64,000 bases of DNA from Lacipirellulaceae bacterium (GTDB lineage Bacteria; Planctomycetota; Planctomycetia; Pirellulales; Lacipirellulaceae), in assembly GCA_040218535.1 (NCBI GenBank), contig JAVJRG010000005.1, positions 1,364,001 through 1,428,000 on the forward strand. Reading direction: 5' to 3'. Positions within the stretch are counted from its first letter, which is position 1. Each line of letters begins with the position of its first letter. The translations under genes and the position numbers were made by a program. Positions 1 to 8,362 of this stretch are shown here, one piece after another. Under the pieces are notes generated by a model. It did no database searches, was not told the origin of the DNA, and saw only the letters and a list, made by a program, of their open reading frames with translations.

Positions 1-1
1 G

Positions 2-295
2 AAACAGGCAATCGCAGGTTTTCGCGAGGCAATCGTTCAGCTCGCCAGAGAACCTGAAACCTTGCTTAGCCTAAGCCGCGGTGCTGCGGCTCGCGCCCAG
101 GCGTTCTCCTGGCAAAAGCAACGCGAGGCAATGAACGGGCTTTATGAGGAAGCCCTTCTAGAGGCTCGATCTCCGGTAACAGCTGAATCAGAAAGTTACG
201 CCTCAGGTGCCGAGCCAGGCGATACACAGGCGGCGGATTCCGCTGAGAACTTTAAGCAACAATCGGTCGCTAGACAGCCGGTCCTAAGTAGTTGA
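2..295 (+). CDS. Glycosyltransferase family 4, C-terminal end (partial)
   Basis: The reading frame is open from the left edge and stops at 293-295. About 97 residues are visible. They look like the last helices of a GT4 (GT-B) glycosyltransferase: a helix ending in a run of small residues, then the F-S-W motif and a Tyr-containing helix, which usually close these proteins (Rossmann-half helix folding back onto the N-terminal domain). The last 40 residues are Ser/Ala/Glu-rich and look disordered. The donor and acceptor sites lie outside the window, so the sugar cannot be named. It is followed after 68 bases by the wzz-like gene, which fits an exopolysaccharide role. Family is likely, activity inferred. 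Confidence 0.6.
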   Translation, partial: KQAIAGFREAIVQLAREPETLLSLSRGAAARAQAFSWQKQREAMNGLYEEALLEARSPVTAESESYASGAEPGDTQAADSAENFKQQSVARQPVLSS

Positions 296-363
296 AGACA
301 TAATCAATTAAAGGAAACTCCCTAATGGGAGCACTCGTCACAGGATAGTTCATCGAGGTAGTC

Positions 364-1941
364 ATGGCACAATCATTCACCAAAGGCGGTCTACGTCAGA
401 TCGTCGAAACGCTTTTTCGACATAAGAAAAAGGCTTGCACGCTTGCGCTCGTCGCTCTAGCCGTTGGGACGCTTGCTGTTTTCTTCTATCCCCGTAAATA
501 TCGGTCGGAGGCGAAGGTCTTTTTGCAGGTCGGTCGTGAAACCGTTGGCATCGACCCAACCGCAACGACCGGGCAGACGATGTCGCTAATGCAGAATGGT
601 CGTGATGAGGAGATCCAAAGCGCGAAAGATGTGATTAGCAGCCGCGGTCTCATCGAAAAGGTTGTTGATCGTGTTAGCCCTGATCTCGTCCTTGGGAAAC
701 TTGCCGTTGGCGATGCAAAACCAAACCCGATTACCGAGTGGATGAAGGGGTTACTTGGTTCTGCGCTCGAAACTGCTCAGTCAATCGACCCCGTTTCTAC
801 TCGCGAGAGGGCTGTCATCAAAGTTGAGAAGAACCTAGAGGTCGATGCCGAGCGTAGTTCAACGGTCTTGGTGATGACCTACGATGCAAAGACACCTGAG
901 CTTGCACAAACGATTCTTGATGAGGTTGTTGAGGTCTACAAGGAGGAGCACCTCAGGATCCATCGCAACCAAAAGTCGAGCCAGTTCTTTGACGAGCAGA
1001 ACGAGATTCTGCGTGAACGACTCGTTAAAGCGGAGCAGAGACTGCGCGATGCGAAAAGCGAGCTTGGATTGGCTTCTGTCGAATCGCGAGCGACCACTCT
1101 TGAAGGCCAAATCCGCAATATCGATCAGGATCGCTACGCAACGGAGCAGGAACTGGCGACCTCGCGAGCTAGAATGGCTGACTTGACCAACCAGCTCGAA
1201 GAAACGCCTGAGCGACTTGTCTCTTCCAAGACAAGTAAGCCCAACGAGGGGGCCGACCTGTTGCGTGATCAGCTCTATCAGCTTCAAGTCAAGAAAATCG
1301 ACTTAGAGGCTCGTTACAGCGAAGAACACCCGCTGGTGAAGGCAATCAACGATCAAGTCAAACAGGCCGAAGCGATCGTCAACAAGCAGGAGGCGAGTCG
1401 CGAAGAGACGATCGATGACGTGAATCCCATTCATCGCCAGTTGCTGCTCGACTACAAGCAGCAGCAGGCAGCCGTCGCGGGATTCGAGTCACGATTGGAA
1501 AAGCTCTCGAACCAGCGAGAGCAACTTCGCAAGCAGTTGGTAAAACTCAACGCGGATGAGATACGGCTGGCAGAACTGTCACGCGAAGTGCAGATTGCCA
1601 ACAGCAAAGTCTTTCAATACGAGGACAAATTCGAGCAAGCTCGATTCGACAAAGAGCTGGAGAGCGAAAAGGTATCCAACGTCAGCATCGTGCAAGATGC
1701 CACCCTGGCCGAAAAGCCGATTAGCCCTTCGAAGGTTCTGATCGGTCTGGCAACGATTCTTTTTAGCACGGCGGCACCGCTCGCCCTTGCCCTGGGGCTC
1801 GAACGCTCCGACGATCGCTTAAGACAGGAGTCTGACATCGAAGAACTGCTGGACCTGCCTGTGTTGGCATCGGTCCCAGAGTCGTCACTCCATAGCCGTC
1901 TGTTGCCAACCACTGGAGTGGTCAGCGGCACGGATTATTGA
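364..1941 (+). CDS. Wzz/GumC-type polysaccharide chain-length / co-polymerase protein
   Basis: A 525-residue inner-membrane protein of the polysaccharide co-polymerase class, expected to oligomerise and set polymer length together with Wzy. Visible parts: a short basic cytoplasmic N-terminus, TM1 at about 24-43, a long periplasmic region that is strongly heptad-like from about 190 to 430 (coiled coil, GNVR-like), the proline motif PISPSK just before TM2 (about 452-479), and a short cytoplasmic tail of about 46 residues. There is no fused tyrosine-kinase domain; a separate CpsD-like protein follows. The ATG has a GAGGT Shine-Dalgarno at about 354-358, so the start is well supported. Length fits GumC-like proteins. 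Confidence 0.9.
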   Translation: MAQSFTKGGLRQIVETLFRHKKKACTLALVALAVGTLAVFFYPRKYRSEAKVFLQVGRETVGIDPTATTGQTMSLMQNGRDEEIQSAKDVISSRGLIEKVVDRVSPDLVLGKLAVGDAKPNPITEWMKGLLGSALETAQSIDPVSTRERAVIKVEKNLEVDAERSSTVLVMTYDAKTPELAQTILDEVVEVYKEEHLRIHRNQKSSQFFDEQNEILRERLVKAEQRLRDAKSELGLASVESRATTLEGQIRNIDQDRYATEQELATSRARMADLTNQLEETPERLVSSKTSKPNEGADLLRDQLYQLQVKKIDLEARYSEEHPLVKAINDQVKQAEAIVNKQEASREETIDDVNPIHRQLLLDYKQQQAAVAGFESRLEKLSNQREQLRKQLVKLNADEIRLAELSREVQIANSKVFQYEDKFEQARFDKELESEKVSNVSIVQDATLAEKPISPSKVLIGLATILFSTAAPLALALGLERSDDRLRQESDIEELLDLPVLASVPESSLHSRLLPTTGVVSGTDY

Positions 1942-1951
1942 CATTTATTAC

Positions 1952-2151
1952 TAGCCCCGGGATTTATCCCGGGAGATTTGTTTCCATCAAATATCGGTCG
2001 AGAAAAAGGGATAACAATGATCGGAGTATTGCCGAGACCGAAATATTCCGTGGACTGTTTCGACCTCGGCAACGATCGTCGGCAAAACTGCTACATAGCT
2101 CGGTCGAGAACCAGAGGCATGCACTGGACCCCGGGATAAATCCCGGGGCTA
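1952..2151. repeat. 200-bp element with perfect 22-bp inverted ends, each end itself a hairpin (REP pair / MITE-like)
   Basis: The outer 22 bases (1952-1973 and 2130-2151) are perfect inverted copies. Each copy contains a palindrome, CCCGGGAT-TT-ATCCCGGG at 1956-1973 and CCCGGGAT-AA-ATCCCGGG at 2130-2147. Inside are partial repeats of CGGTCGAGAA at both sides. No transposase reading frame and no clear target duplication are present. The structure matches paired REP elements (BIME) or a non-autonomous transposable element. It fills the gap between the wzz-like and cpsD-like genes. The small open frame across it only translates the palindromes and is not a gene. Confidence 0.7.
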
Positions 2152-2214
2152 TTAAGCGTACTGCTTCAACCAAGCTTTAGCCTAAAACAGATACCAGGAT
2201 TTATACGTGACTGC

Positions 2215-2997
2215 ATGACGAACGTCGTCACAACTTCTTTAGCGAGTAAAAATATCATGGCCGAACAACTATATGGTGGCTCAACGACAATGGAGACGAA
2301 CGAAGAGCCGATCACCCGCAACGAATCCGCGCTAAGTTCACAGCTTGCTGCAGAAGTTCCGCATCGTCGTGGTTCCGAAGTTTACGACGCAGCACTCATG
2401 CGACTTCGCGTACGAATGAACTCAGACGACGGCATGGGCTACGCGCTAGGATTGACCAGTTGCGAGCGAGGCTCGGGAGTCAGCACGTTCGCAGCCAACC
2501 TGGCAATCCGTGCCGCCGACTTACAGCTTGGCCCCGTGTTGCTGGTGGATGCCCATCCGGGGAGAAGTACCGTTGCCTCAGCGTTTGGTGTTGAGGCGGG
2601 GCCCGGCTTGGGCGAAGTCCTCTCGGGGCGGGCGCCTTTGGAAAACGGCATCCAGCAATCGGCAGTTGCAGGATTGGACCTCATGACGCTCGGTGGAAAA
2701 GGATTGCTTGAGCGAGCCAGCGTTGAAACGGAGCGAATTGGGAATCTCATCAAGCAGTTGCGTGCTGAGTACCCGATTATCTTGTTCGACTTCCCAGATG
2801 CGCAGCACATGATGCACACGTTGTTGCTCGGGCAGTTGATGGACGGGTTACTCCTAGTTGTGCGTTCAGAAAGAGTCCGCAGCCGACGGGCCGTTGATTC
2901 ACTCCGCCAACTTCGCTCCGACGGCATGAATGTCATCGGTTCGGTCATGACACGACGCCGTAGCTACTTGCCTACATGGGTCGATCGTCGGCTGTAG
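2215..2997 (+). CDS. CpsD/CapB-like BY-kinase family protein with degenerate ATP site
   Basis: A 260-residue cytoplasmic P-loop protein related to the bacterial tyrosine kinases that partner Wzz proteins. The fold signature is clear from about residue 78 on: beta-strand, P-loop region, second Walker motif (LLVDAH at 109-114), the PGLGEVLSG segment and Walker B (ILFDFPD). The P-loop reads ERGSGVST at 84-91: the invariant lysine of GxGK[ST] is Val89, and the Walker A' D-A-D is D-A-H. The C-terminus lacks the usual tyrosine cluster (a single Tyr near the end). It may therefore be a structural, non-catalytic partner of the upstream Wzz. The ATG at 2215 is upstream of further in-frame ATGs at 2257 and 2290; the true start is not certain. 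Confidence 0.8.
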   Translation: MTNVVTTSLASKNIMAEQLYGGSTTMETNEEPITRNESALSSQLAAEVPHRRGSEVYDAALMRLRVRMNSDDGMGYALGLTSCERGSGVSTFAANLAIRAADLQLGPVLLVDAHPGRSTVASAFGVEAGPGLGEVLSGRAPLENGIQQSAVAGLDLMTLGGKGLLERASVETERIGNLIKQLRAEYPIILFDFPDAQHMMHTLLLGQLMDGLLLVVRSERVRSRRAVDSLRQLRSDGMNVIGSVMTRRRSYLPTWVDRRL

Positions 2998-3085
2998 TCC
3001 AGAGTGCAGGATGATTTTATGGCTGTAGGGGTGCAGCCTGTTTGGGGAATCGCAGAGTTACAAAGCAAAGAGTCAGGCTGTTTTC

Positions 3086-4492
3086 TTGTCCGCTACCGTA
3101 AAAACACCGCCGAAGACGGCGTCGTCTCTGACGAGCGATCTTGCTGCGCCCCCAGCGATTGATGTAGCTCACGACGAACCTGTCCAGCCCGCCGAAGAAT
3201 CACGCCGTTTCTGGCAACGCGTTTCCTTGGGGGTGGCTGCACTGCCGATGCTGGCGCTGATTGATCAGGGCATTGTCAGTGGCGGAAACTTCCTCACCTC
3301 GGCCATCATCGGTAACGCCTGCTCGGAAGCCGACTTGGGAATCTATGGCAAAGGAATGACGATCGTCGTCATGCTCATCAGCTTGCCGATGGCTCTCATT
3401 TGGACTCCCTACAATGTCTACAGTTCAGACATGTCAAAACGGCGTCATGCCGGTTATCAGGCGAGTTCCTTAGTGCACTTGCTGCTGATCGTTGCGGTCG
3501 CTGCTGCGTCACTTTGCACGGTCGCACTGTTTTCAGCCTCTCAAATCAGTGCGCTCCTCTTTGCACTTGCCGGGGCTGCCGGTTTTCTCTTGGTCAGGGA
3601 GCACGCTCGGCGTCTCAGTTTTGCTCGGATGGATATGGCGTCCGCCATCAAGCTAGACGTGCTTGTAACCGCGCTGCATCTGACGTTACTAGGAACTGCT
3701 GCGTGGATGGGATGGTTGACCGGTGCTCGTGCATTCCTCGTGATTGGTTTGGCTTGCTTGCTCGGTATCGCGGTGATGTCACATCAGTGGTTGCCGCAGG
3801 CTTGGCCGCGTCGTCGCGGAGTGAAGCTCGACTTTCTCCGGAATTGGAATATGTCGAAATATGTATTCGCAGGAGCGGTGATGTTCACCTGCAGCAACGG
3901 AGCCTATCCGTGGGTGCTTGGTTACTTTGAGGGAGATGCCGCCGTGGGACGGCTTACAGCGGCTGCTGGAGCTATTTTCCTGGCGAATCCCTTGCTTATC
4001 GCTGCGACGAACTACTTCGGCCCTTCGATGGTTCGCACGAAACAGCGTGCTGGTGTTGCCGGCGTGTATCGAACCTCGCTGCAATGCATGGGTGGCATCG
4101 CGGTTTTGATGCTTGGCTTCTGTGGTGCCATGTATTTCTTCGGCGGCTGGTTTGTTGAGAGTGTCTACAGCGATAAATACGCAGGGCTTGGGGCTGTTGT
4201 TATGTCCTTGGCATTTGCCCAAGTTGCTACGGCGATGCTGATCCCGCTTCGCAGCGGATTGTTTGCCTTGGATCAAGGTCATTTAATGCTGCGGGGCGGC
4301 GTACTGCGATTGCTCTGCCTCGCAACGATCGGCATCTACGCTGTGAGAACTTGGGGACCCGTGGGCGTAGGCATCGGGATGCTCAGCGGTGACATGGCCG
4401 CTCTGCTGATGAAGACCTATTACCTTCGCAAGCTCGTTGCTGAGCAGGCAGGGGAAATTGGCTCAAGCAGCGAAGGCTTCGCTTCCACTTAG
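3086..4492 (+). CDS. Polysaccharide flippase (Wzx/MATE-like membrane protein)
   Basis: A 468-residue polytopic membrane protein with about twelve hydrophobic segments following a roughly 45-residue hydrophilic N-terminus. Pattern and length fit the MOP superfamily (Wzx/RfbX) that flips lipid-linked oligosaccharide across the inner membrane. An early segment, LALIDQGIVSGGNFLTSAII, is the typical first-helix motif of this group. The start is TTG at 3086; the frame is closed upstream at 3026-3028, and no ATG lies between. It sits between the CpsD-like and Wzy-like genes, completing a Wzx/Wzy-type export set. Substrate cannot be read from sequence. Confidence 0.85.
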   Translation: MSATVKTPPKTASSLTSDLAAPPAIDVAHDEPVQPAEESRRFWQRVSLGVAALPMLALIDQGIVSGGNFLTSAIIGNACSEADLGIYGKGMTIVVMLISLPMALIWTPYNVYSSDMSKRRHAGYQASSLVHLLLIVAVAAASLCTVALFSASQISALLFALAGAAGFLLVREHARRLSFARMDMASAIKLDVLVTALHLTLLGTAAWMGWLTGARAFLVIGLACLLGIAVMSHQWLPQAWPRRRGVKLDFLRNWNMSKYVFAGAVMFTCSNGAYPWVLGYFEGDAAVGRLTAAAGAIFLANPLLIAATNYFGPSMVRTKQRAGVAGVYRTSLQCMGGIAVLMLGFCGAMYFFGGWFVESVYSDKYAGLGAVVMSLAFAQVATAMLIPLRSGLFALDQGHLMLRGGVLRLLCLATIGIYAVRTWGPVGVGIGMLSGDMAALLMKTYYLRKLVAEQAGEIGSSSEGFAST

Positions 4493-4510
4493 AGAACTTC
4501 CAAAACAAAG

Positions 4511-5950
4511 ATGCAATCTCGCTACTACAGCTCGAGCACTGAAAAGCCCCAGGATGGCAAGCCTGGCCGGCCCTGGCTGTTCATGGTGTTGCTTGCGGGG
4601 ATTTTCTTCACGACTCATCCGCATCATCTCGATGAGAGCGTGCTGTTCAACTACAAAGCGGTCGCCGGCGACGGAAGTGAAGAGGACCGCGCGGACACCA
4701 ACGCCACGGCAGTAGCGGCGGGCAGTCCTGAACGTCGCATCGGCTTGAGCCTGCTGGGGCTGGCAGCGATCGCGACGCTTGTCACCTTCGAAGGGCCGAA
4801 GCTACGCATCAACGGCACGCTTGGTGTGCTTTGCGTCTGCTTCCTGGCCCTTATGCTCTTGAGTCCGCTTTGGTCGCAGGTTACGTTTCTTGCGATCCGT
4901 CGGGTCGTTGCTGTCGGGCTCTTGGTCTTGGGGGCGATTGCCGTCGCCCGGCGGTTCAGCGTTGAAGACATCATGCTTCTCGTTGTTCTTGCGACCGGAA
5001 GCTTCCTTGCGATCGGCATTCTGGCTGAGATCTACTACGGAAACTTCCGCCCCTGGGTTGGCGGCTATCGTTTTGGCGGAACCTTGCATCCTAATCGCCA
5101 GGGGATGAACTGCGCGATGCTGGCCCTTTCCTCAATTGCTTACGCAACGCAGGTGCAACGGGGCAAGCAATTGCTTCTCGCCACGGCCGGCGCTGCGGTG
5201 TGCTGCCTGATCCTCACCGGCTCGCGAACCTCATTGGCGAGTGCTTGCTTCGGGTTCCTTGTCTTTTCGCTCCTTTGGTTTCCTTTGGCTGACACACTTC
5301 GGTATGTGACGATTGCTGCTACCTTTGGCGCTTTGATGCTTGGCATCGGTGCAATGGTGGCTGGAGATCGCCTCGACGAGGAAGTCTCGTCCGTTCTGCT
5401 GCTGGGCCGCGAATCCGACAAGTCAAGCGCTGGTTCCGGTTCGCTGACAGGTCGCATCCCGCTCTGGGAGGAGTGCGCCGGCCAGCTTGCCGAGCGACCC
5501 TGGCTTGGTTTTGGTTACAAGAGCTTCTGGACCCCGCAGCGAATCTTGAAAATCTCCCACCACCAAGGATGGAGCATCATGCAGGCCCACAACGGCTACT
5601 TGGAGATGGCTCTGAATGTTGGCCTGATTGGTGCAGGGTTGTTCATTGCAATCATCGTGCTGTCCATCAAACACGCCTTGGCCTTGTTTGCTGAAACCAA
5701 GTCCGTTGGGGCCGCCTACGCAGTGGCGGTGCTTTCATGGCTCGTGTTGAACACCTTGCTGGAGTCTTGGATCGACGAACCACTCTTGCCCTCGTTCGTT
5801 TCCCTCACCTTGATCGTTTCACTTGCATGTCTGGAACAGCCACTCTGGCAACGAAACGATCTCAAGCAGATTGCCGACGGCCAGGAACGCATACCTGCCA
5901 AGTTGACGGTTAGCACTCCTCGATTGTCGCGCCCTTCCCTTGTGAACTGA
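4511..5950 (+). CDS. O-antigen ligase / Wzy-type polymerase family protein
   Basis: A 479-residue membrane protein with about ten to twelve hydrophobic helices. It carries the Wzy_C/O-antigen ligase landmarks: GGTLHPNRQG near residue 188, LTGSRTSLAS near 235, the periplasmic loop segment TGRIPLWEE and the motif AHNGYLEMALNVG near 358. These proteins polymerise or transfer undecaprenyl-linked glycans at the outer face of the inner membrane. It starts 18 bases after the flippase gene. Its last codons and stop (VN then TGA) lie inside a CTGAAAACT repeat tract that fills the gap to the next gene. Polymerase versus ligase cannot be decided, but the Wzx/Wzz context favours polymerase. Confidence 0.85.
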   Translation: MQSRYYSSSTEKPQDGKPGRPWLFMVLLAGIFFTTHPHHLDESVLFNYKAVAGDGSEEDRADTNATAVAAGSPERRIGLSLLGLAAIATLVTFEGPKLRINGTLGVLCVCFLALMLLSPLWSQVTFLAIRRVVAVGLLVLGAIAVARRFSVEDIMLLVVLATGSFLAIGILAEIYYGNFRPWVGGYRFGGTLHPNRQGMNCAMLALSSIAYATQVQRGKQLLLATAGAAVCCLILTGSRTSLASACFGFLVFSLLWFPLADTLRYVTIAATFGALMLGIGAMVAGDRLDEEVSSVLLLGRESDKSSAGSGSLTGRIPLWEECAGQLAERPWLGFGYKSFWTPQRILKISHHQGWSIMQAHNGYLEMALNVGLIGAGLFIAIIVLSIKHALALFAETKSVGAAYAVAVLSWLVLNTLLESWIDEPLLPSFVSLTLIVSLACLEQPLWQRNDLKQIADGQERIPAKLTVSTPRLSRPSLVN

Positions 5951-5976
5951 AAACTGACAACTGAACACTGAAAACT
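5944..5976. repeat. CTGAAAACT-type quasi-periodic tract, in front of a start codon
   Basis: Four near-copies of a 7-10 base unit (ACTGAAA, ACTGACA, ACTGAAC, ACTGAAA) occupy the whole gap. The tract contains the stop codon of the gene before it and ends two bases before the ATG at 5979, leaving no recognisable Shine-Dalgarno. The same unit in the same orientation relative to the gene lies before nqrE (24274-24307). Confidence 0.75.
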
Positions 5977-5978
5977 CG

Positions 5979-7037
5979 ATGGACCCTTTGATCTCGATCC
6001 TCATGCCGACCTACAACCGGGCCGATTGGCTCGCGGAGGCTCTGCGCACCGCGATTGCGCAGGAGTCGCAGGGGAAGTTCGATTTCGAGGTCGTCGTGAT
6101 CGACAACAACTCACCCGACCACACGCGGGAGACCATTGAGCGAATTGCCGCTGATTCTCCCGTCCCTGTGAAATACATCCATTCGATTCCTCCCGGCGAT
6201 GCTCAGACCCGCAATGCCGGACTGCCGCACTGTGAAGGTGACTGGATCGCCTTCATGGACGATGACGAGTTGGCTGAGCCGACTTGGTTGTTGAACCTTT
6301 ACGAGACGGCTACTAGAAACAACGCTCAACTCGTCGGCGGAGCGGTACTTCTTGACCTTCCTCAAGAAGAGGTTGAAAAGCTGAGCCTCGACGTTAGGCG
6401 ATCGCTTCGCGAACGCAGTCCTGCAACTTGTGAAGGAATCGAACGGCCTTTTGTAGATCGTGAATACCCTGGTACCGACAACCTTTTCATTGCTCGCGAG
6501 GTGCTGGAGGCACTTGGAGAGTTCGATACCACGGTGATCAGCGGTTCAGCAGATTACGATTTCTCCGTGCGGGCACGCGAGGCTGGGTTCCGCTGTTGGT
6601 ACTCGCCCGAGGCAATCGTTCGTCATCGAACCCCTGCAAACCGTCTCACCCAAGAGTTTATCGACTGGGACTCTTATCGCTCAGGCGTCATGCTTGCCTT
6701 TTACGACAATAAGTTTGGAGGTAAGTTCCAAGTTGCAAAGTGGCTCGCTGCACGGTGGGGGCAAGGGTTGCTCATAACACTCCCAAGATTCTTTAAAGCG
6801 AAGCTCACTGGAGATCAACAAACTTCGGATGACGTCCGCATCCGCTGGAAACGGCTCGCTGGTTTCACACGCAGTGCGCTGACGTTGCTTGCCCCGATAT
6901 TCTTTTCAAGCCATTCGCTGCAGGAGCAAATCGACTTCGCCCGAGGTCGCGAGATCGGCAAGTCGAAGCACAAAGCTCCGAAGCCAAGCCAGGTTCAGCC
7001 TGAGAATCCGCCAGTTACTGAGGAGGTAACCGTATGA
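5979..7037 (+). CDS. Glycosyltransferase family 2
   Basis: A 352-residue GT-A glycosyltransferase. It begins ISILMPTYNRADWL, the classic GT2 opening, followed by the nucleotide-binding VVIDNNSPD and the metal-binding DxD as FMDDDE near residue 90. The later segment SADYDFSVRAREAGF provides the usual ED/DD acceptor-side motif (as D-Y-D-F), and RHRTP is a common terminal motif. No membrane anchor is evident; a basic, lysine-rich C-terminal tail of about 30 residues ends the protein. It probably adds one sugar to the lipid-linked repeat unit on the cytoplasmic side. Its stop overlaps the next start (ATGA at 7034). There is no Shine-Dalgarno; the upstream region is repeat. Confidence 0.88.
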   Translation: MDPLISILMPTYNRADWLAEALRTAIAQESQGKFDFEVVVIDNNSPDHTRETIERIAADSPVPVKYIHSIPPGDAQTRNAGLPHCEGDWIAFMDDDELAEPTWLLNLYETATRNNAQLVGGAVLLDLPQEEVEKLSLDVRRSLRERSPATCEGIERPFVDREYPGTDNLFIAREVLEALGEFDTTVISGSADYDFSVRAREAGFRCWYSPEAIVRHRTPANRLTQEFIDWDSYRSGVMLAFYDNKFGGKFQVAKWLAARWGQGLLITLPRFFKAKLTGDQQTSDDVRIRWKRLAGFTRSALTLLAPIFFSSHSLQEQIDFARGREIGKSKHKAPKPSQVQPENPPVTEEVTV

Positions 7038-8311
7038 AGGTCCTCCAACTCTACAATCAGTACAGGAGCTTGCACGGTGGCGAAGAGACGGTCGTGCTGA
7101 TGACGGATGAACTGATCAAGAAGTACGGCGGCCAGGCAAAGCTGCTGATGCGCTCCAGCCGAGGGTTGGACGAATCCTTCTGGGGCAAGGCCAAAGCCTT
7201 TGCCGGAGCGTTCTACAACAAGAGTGCCTATCGCGAAGTGAAGGCAGAACTCGCAGCGGACCGGCCCGATGTGGTCCACGTCCATAATCTTTACCCGCTG
7301 TTCTCCCCTTCGGTGCTTGTCGCTTGTAAAGAGGCAGGCGTACCTGTGGTGATGAGCAACCACAACTACGTACTGACCTGCCCGACGACTCATCATTTGC
7401 GTCGCGGCACGGTTTGCGAGAAGTGCTTTGGCGGCAAAGAGTATCATTGCGTGCTCACGAATTGTCGTGGCAACGTAGCGGAGAGCGTAGCGTACGCAGC
7501 GCGAAGCGCTTATGCCCGTCGCAAAGGCTTCTTCCGTGGCGGCGTCTCGCAGTATATTGTGCTGACGGAGTTCGCCAAGCGACAACTGCTGCGTGATGGT
7601 TACCACGAAGAGCAAATTCACGTCTTGCCGAACATGGTGGAACTCGACCACCAAAGCGTTGATGCTTCCCAAGGCGATTACGTTGCGTTCTCTGGACGGA
7701 TGAGTCCCGAGAAAGGCGTTGAGACGCTTCTTGCAGCGGCCCGGATGTTACCCGAAGTTCCTTTTAGGCTAGCCGGCCACGGACCGTTGCTGGAAGATTT
7801 GAAAACCAATGCTCCCGAGAATTGTGAGTTCCTCGGCCAGCTCACCGCGGAGGAAATGAAAAGTTTCTATCGCGGCGCGCGGATGGTTGTGATCCCCAGC
7901 CATTGGTACGAAGGATGCCCCCTGGTGGTTTCAGAAACGATGAGCCACGGCGTGCCGTTGGTTGTCTCTCAAATTGGCGGCCTGCCCGACTTAATTGGCG
8001 AAGGGACCGAGGAGCCTTGCGGCAAAACCTTCCCGGTACGAGATGCCGCGCAACTGGCTGACCAGGTGAGTTCGCTGTGGGAGAGTCCAGAACTCTGCGG
8101 AGAACTGGGATCTGCCGGTCGTCGGAGGGCGCTCCGCGAGTACAGTGAGGAGACCTACTACCAGCGTCTCATGAGCGTCTACGAAGCGGCGATGGGCCGA
8201 ACGGCTGGAGAACGCAAGCTGCCTACGAAAGAAACAGCAAAAACTGAGTCAACTCGCGAGGAAGTTTCTGAGCCAAAGGAATTGGTAGGAAGTGCACCTC
8301 GTACCGATTGA
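7034..8311 (+). CDS. Glycosyltransferase family 4 with cysteine-rich insert
   Basis: A 425-residue GT-B enzyme. The N-terminal half has the acceptor-side segment VVHVHNLYPLFSP and HNYVLTCPTTHH; the C-terminal half has the donor-site landmarks SGRMSPEKGVETLL, LAGHGPLL, and the E-x7-E motif in YEGCPLVVSETMSHG. Between residues about 120 and 150 is a C-x2-C ... C ... C cluster (CEKCFGGKEYHC), a probable metal-binding or disulfide loop that is known in some GT4 subgroups. About 40 C-terminal residues are charged and look disordered. Translation is coupled to the GT2 gene before it by a four-base overlap. Sugar specificity is unknown. Confidence 0.9.
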   Translation: MKVLQLYNQYRSLHGGEETVVLMTDELIKKYGGQAKLLMRSSRGLDESFWGKAKAFAGAFYNKSAYREVKAELAADRPDVVHVHNLYPLFSPSVLVACKEAGVPVVMSNHNYVLTCPTTHHLRRGTVCEKCFGGKEYHCVLTNCRGNVAESVAYAARSAYARRKGFFRGGVSQYIVLTEFAKRQLLRDGYHEEQIHVLPNMVELDHQSVDASQGDYVAFSGRMSPEKGVETLLAAARMLPEVPFRLAGHGPLLEDLKTNAPENCEFLGQLTAEEMKSFYRGARMVVIPSHWYEGCPLVVSETMSHGVPLVVSQIGGLPDLIGEGTEEPCGKTFPVRDAAQLADQVSSLWESPELCGELGSAGRRRALREYSEETYYQRLMSVYEAAMGRTAGERKLPTKETAKTESTREEVSEPKELVGSAPRTD

Positions 8312-8362
8312 TATTGCGTCTGATTGAGATCAGAAAACCCTTTTCAACAAAGAAGGAAGATT

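Noticed and set aside
317-332. CTCCC-TAAT-GGGAG hairpin before the wzz-like gene as a terminator
   Set aside because: No T tract follows on either strand, and flanking genes appear to be co-oriented and probably co-transcribed.
1938-2180. 80-codon open frame over the 200-bp inverted-repeat element
   Set aside because: It overlaps the wzz-like stop, has no ribosome-binding site, and both its ends are translations of the palindromes (P-G-I-x-P-G), so it reflects the repeat and not a gene.
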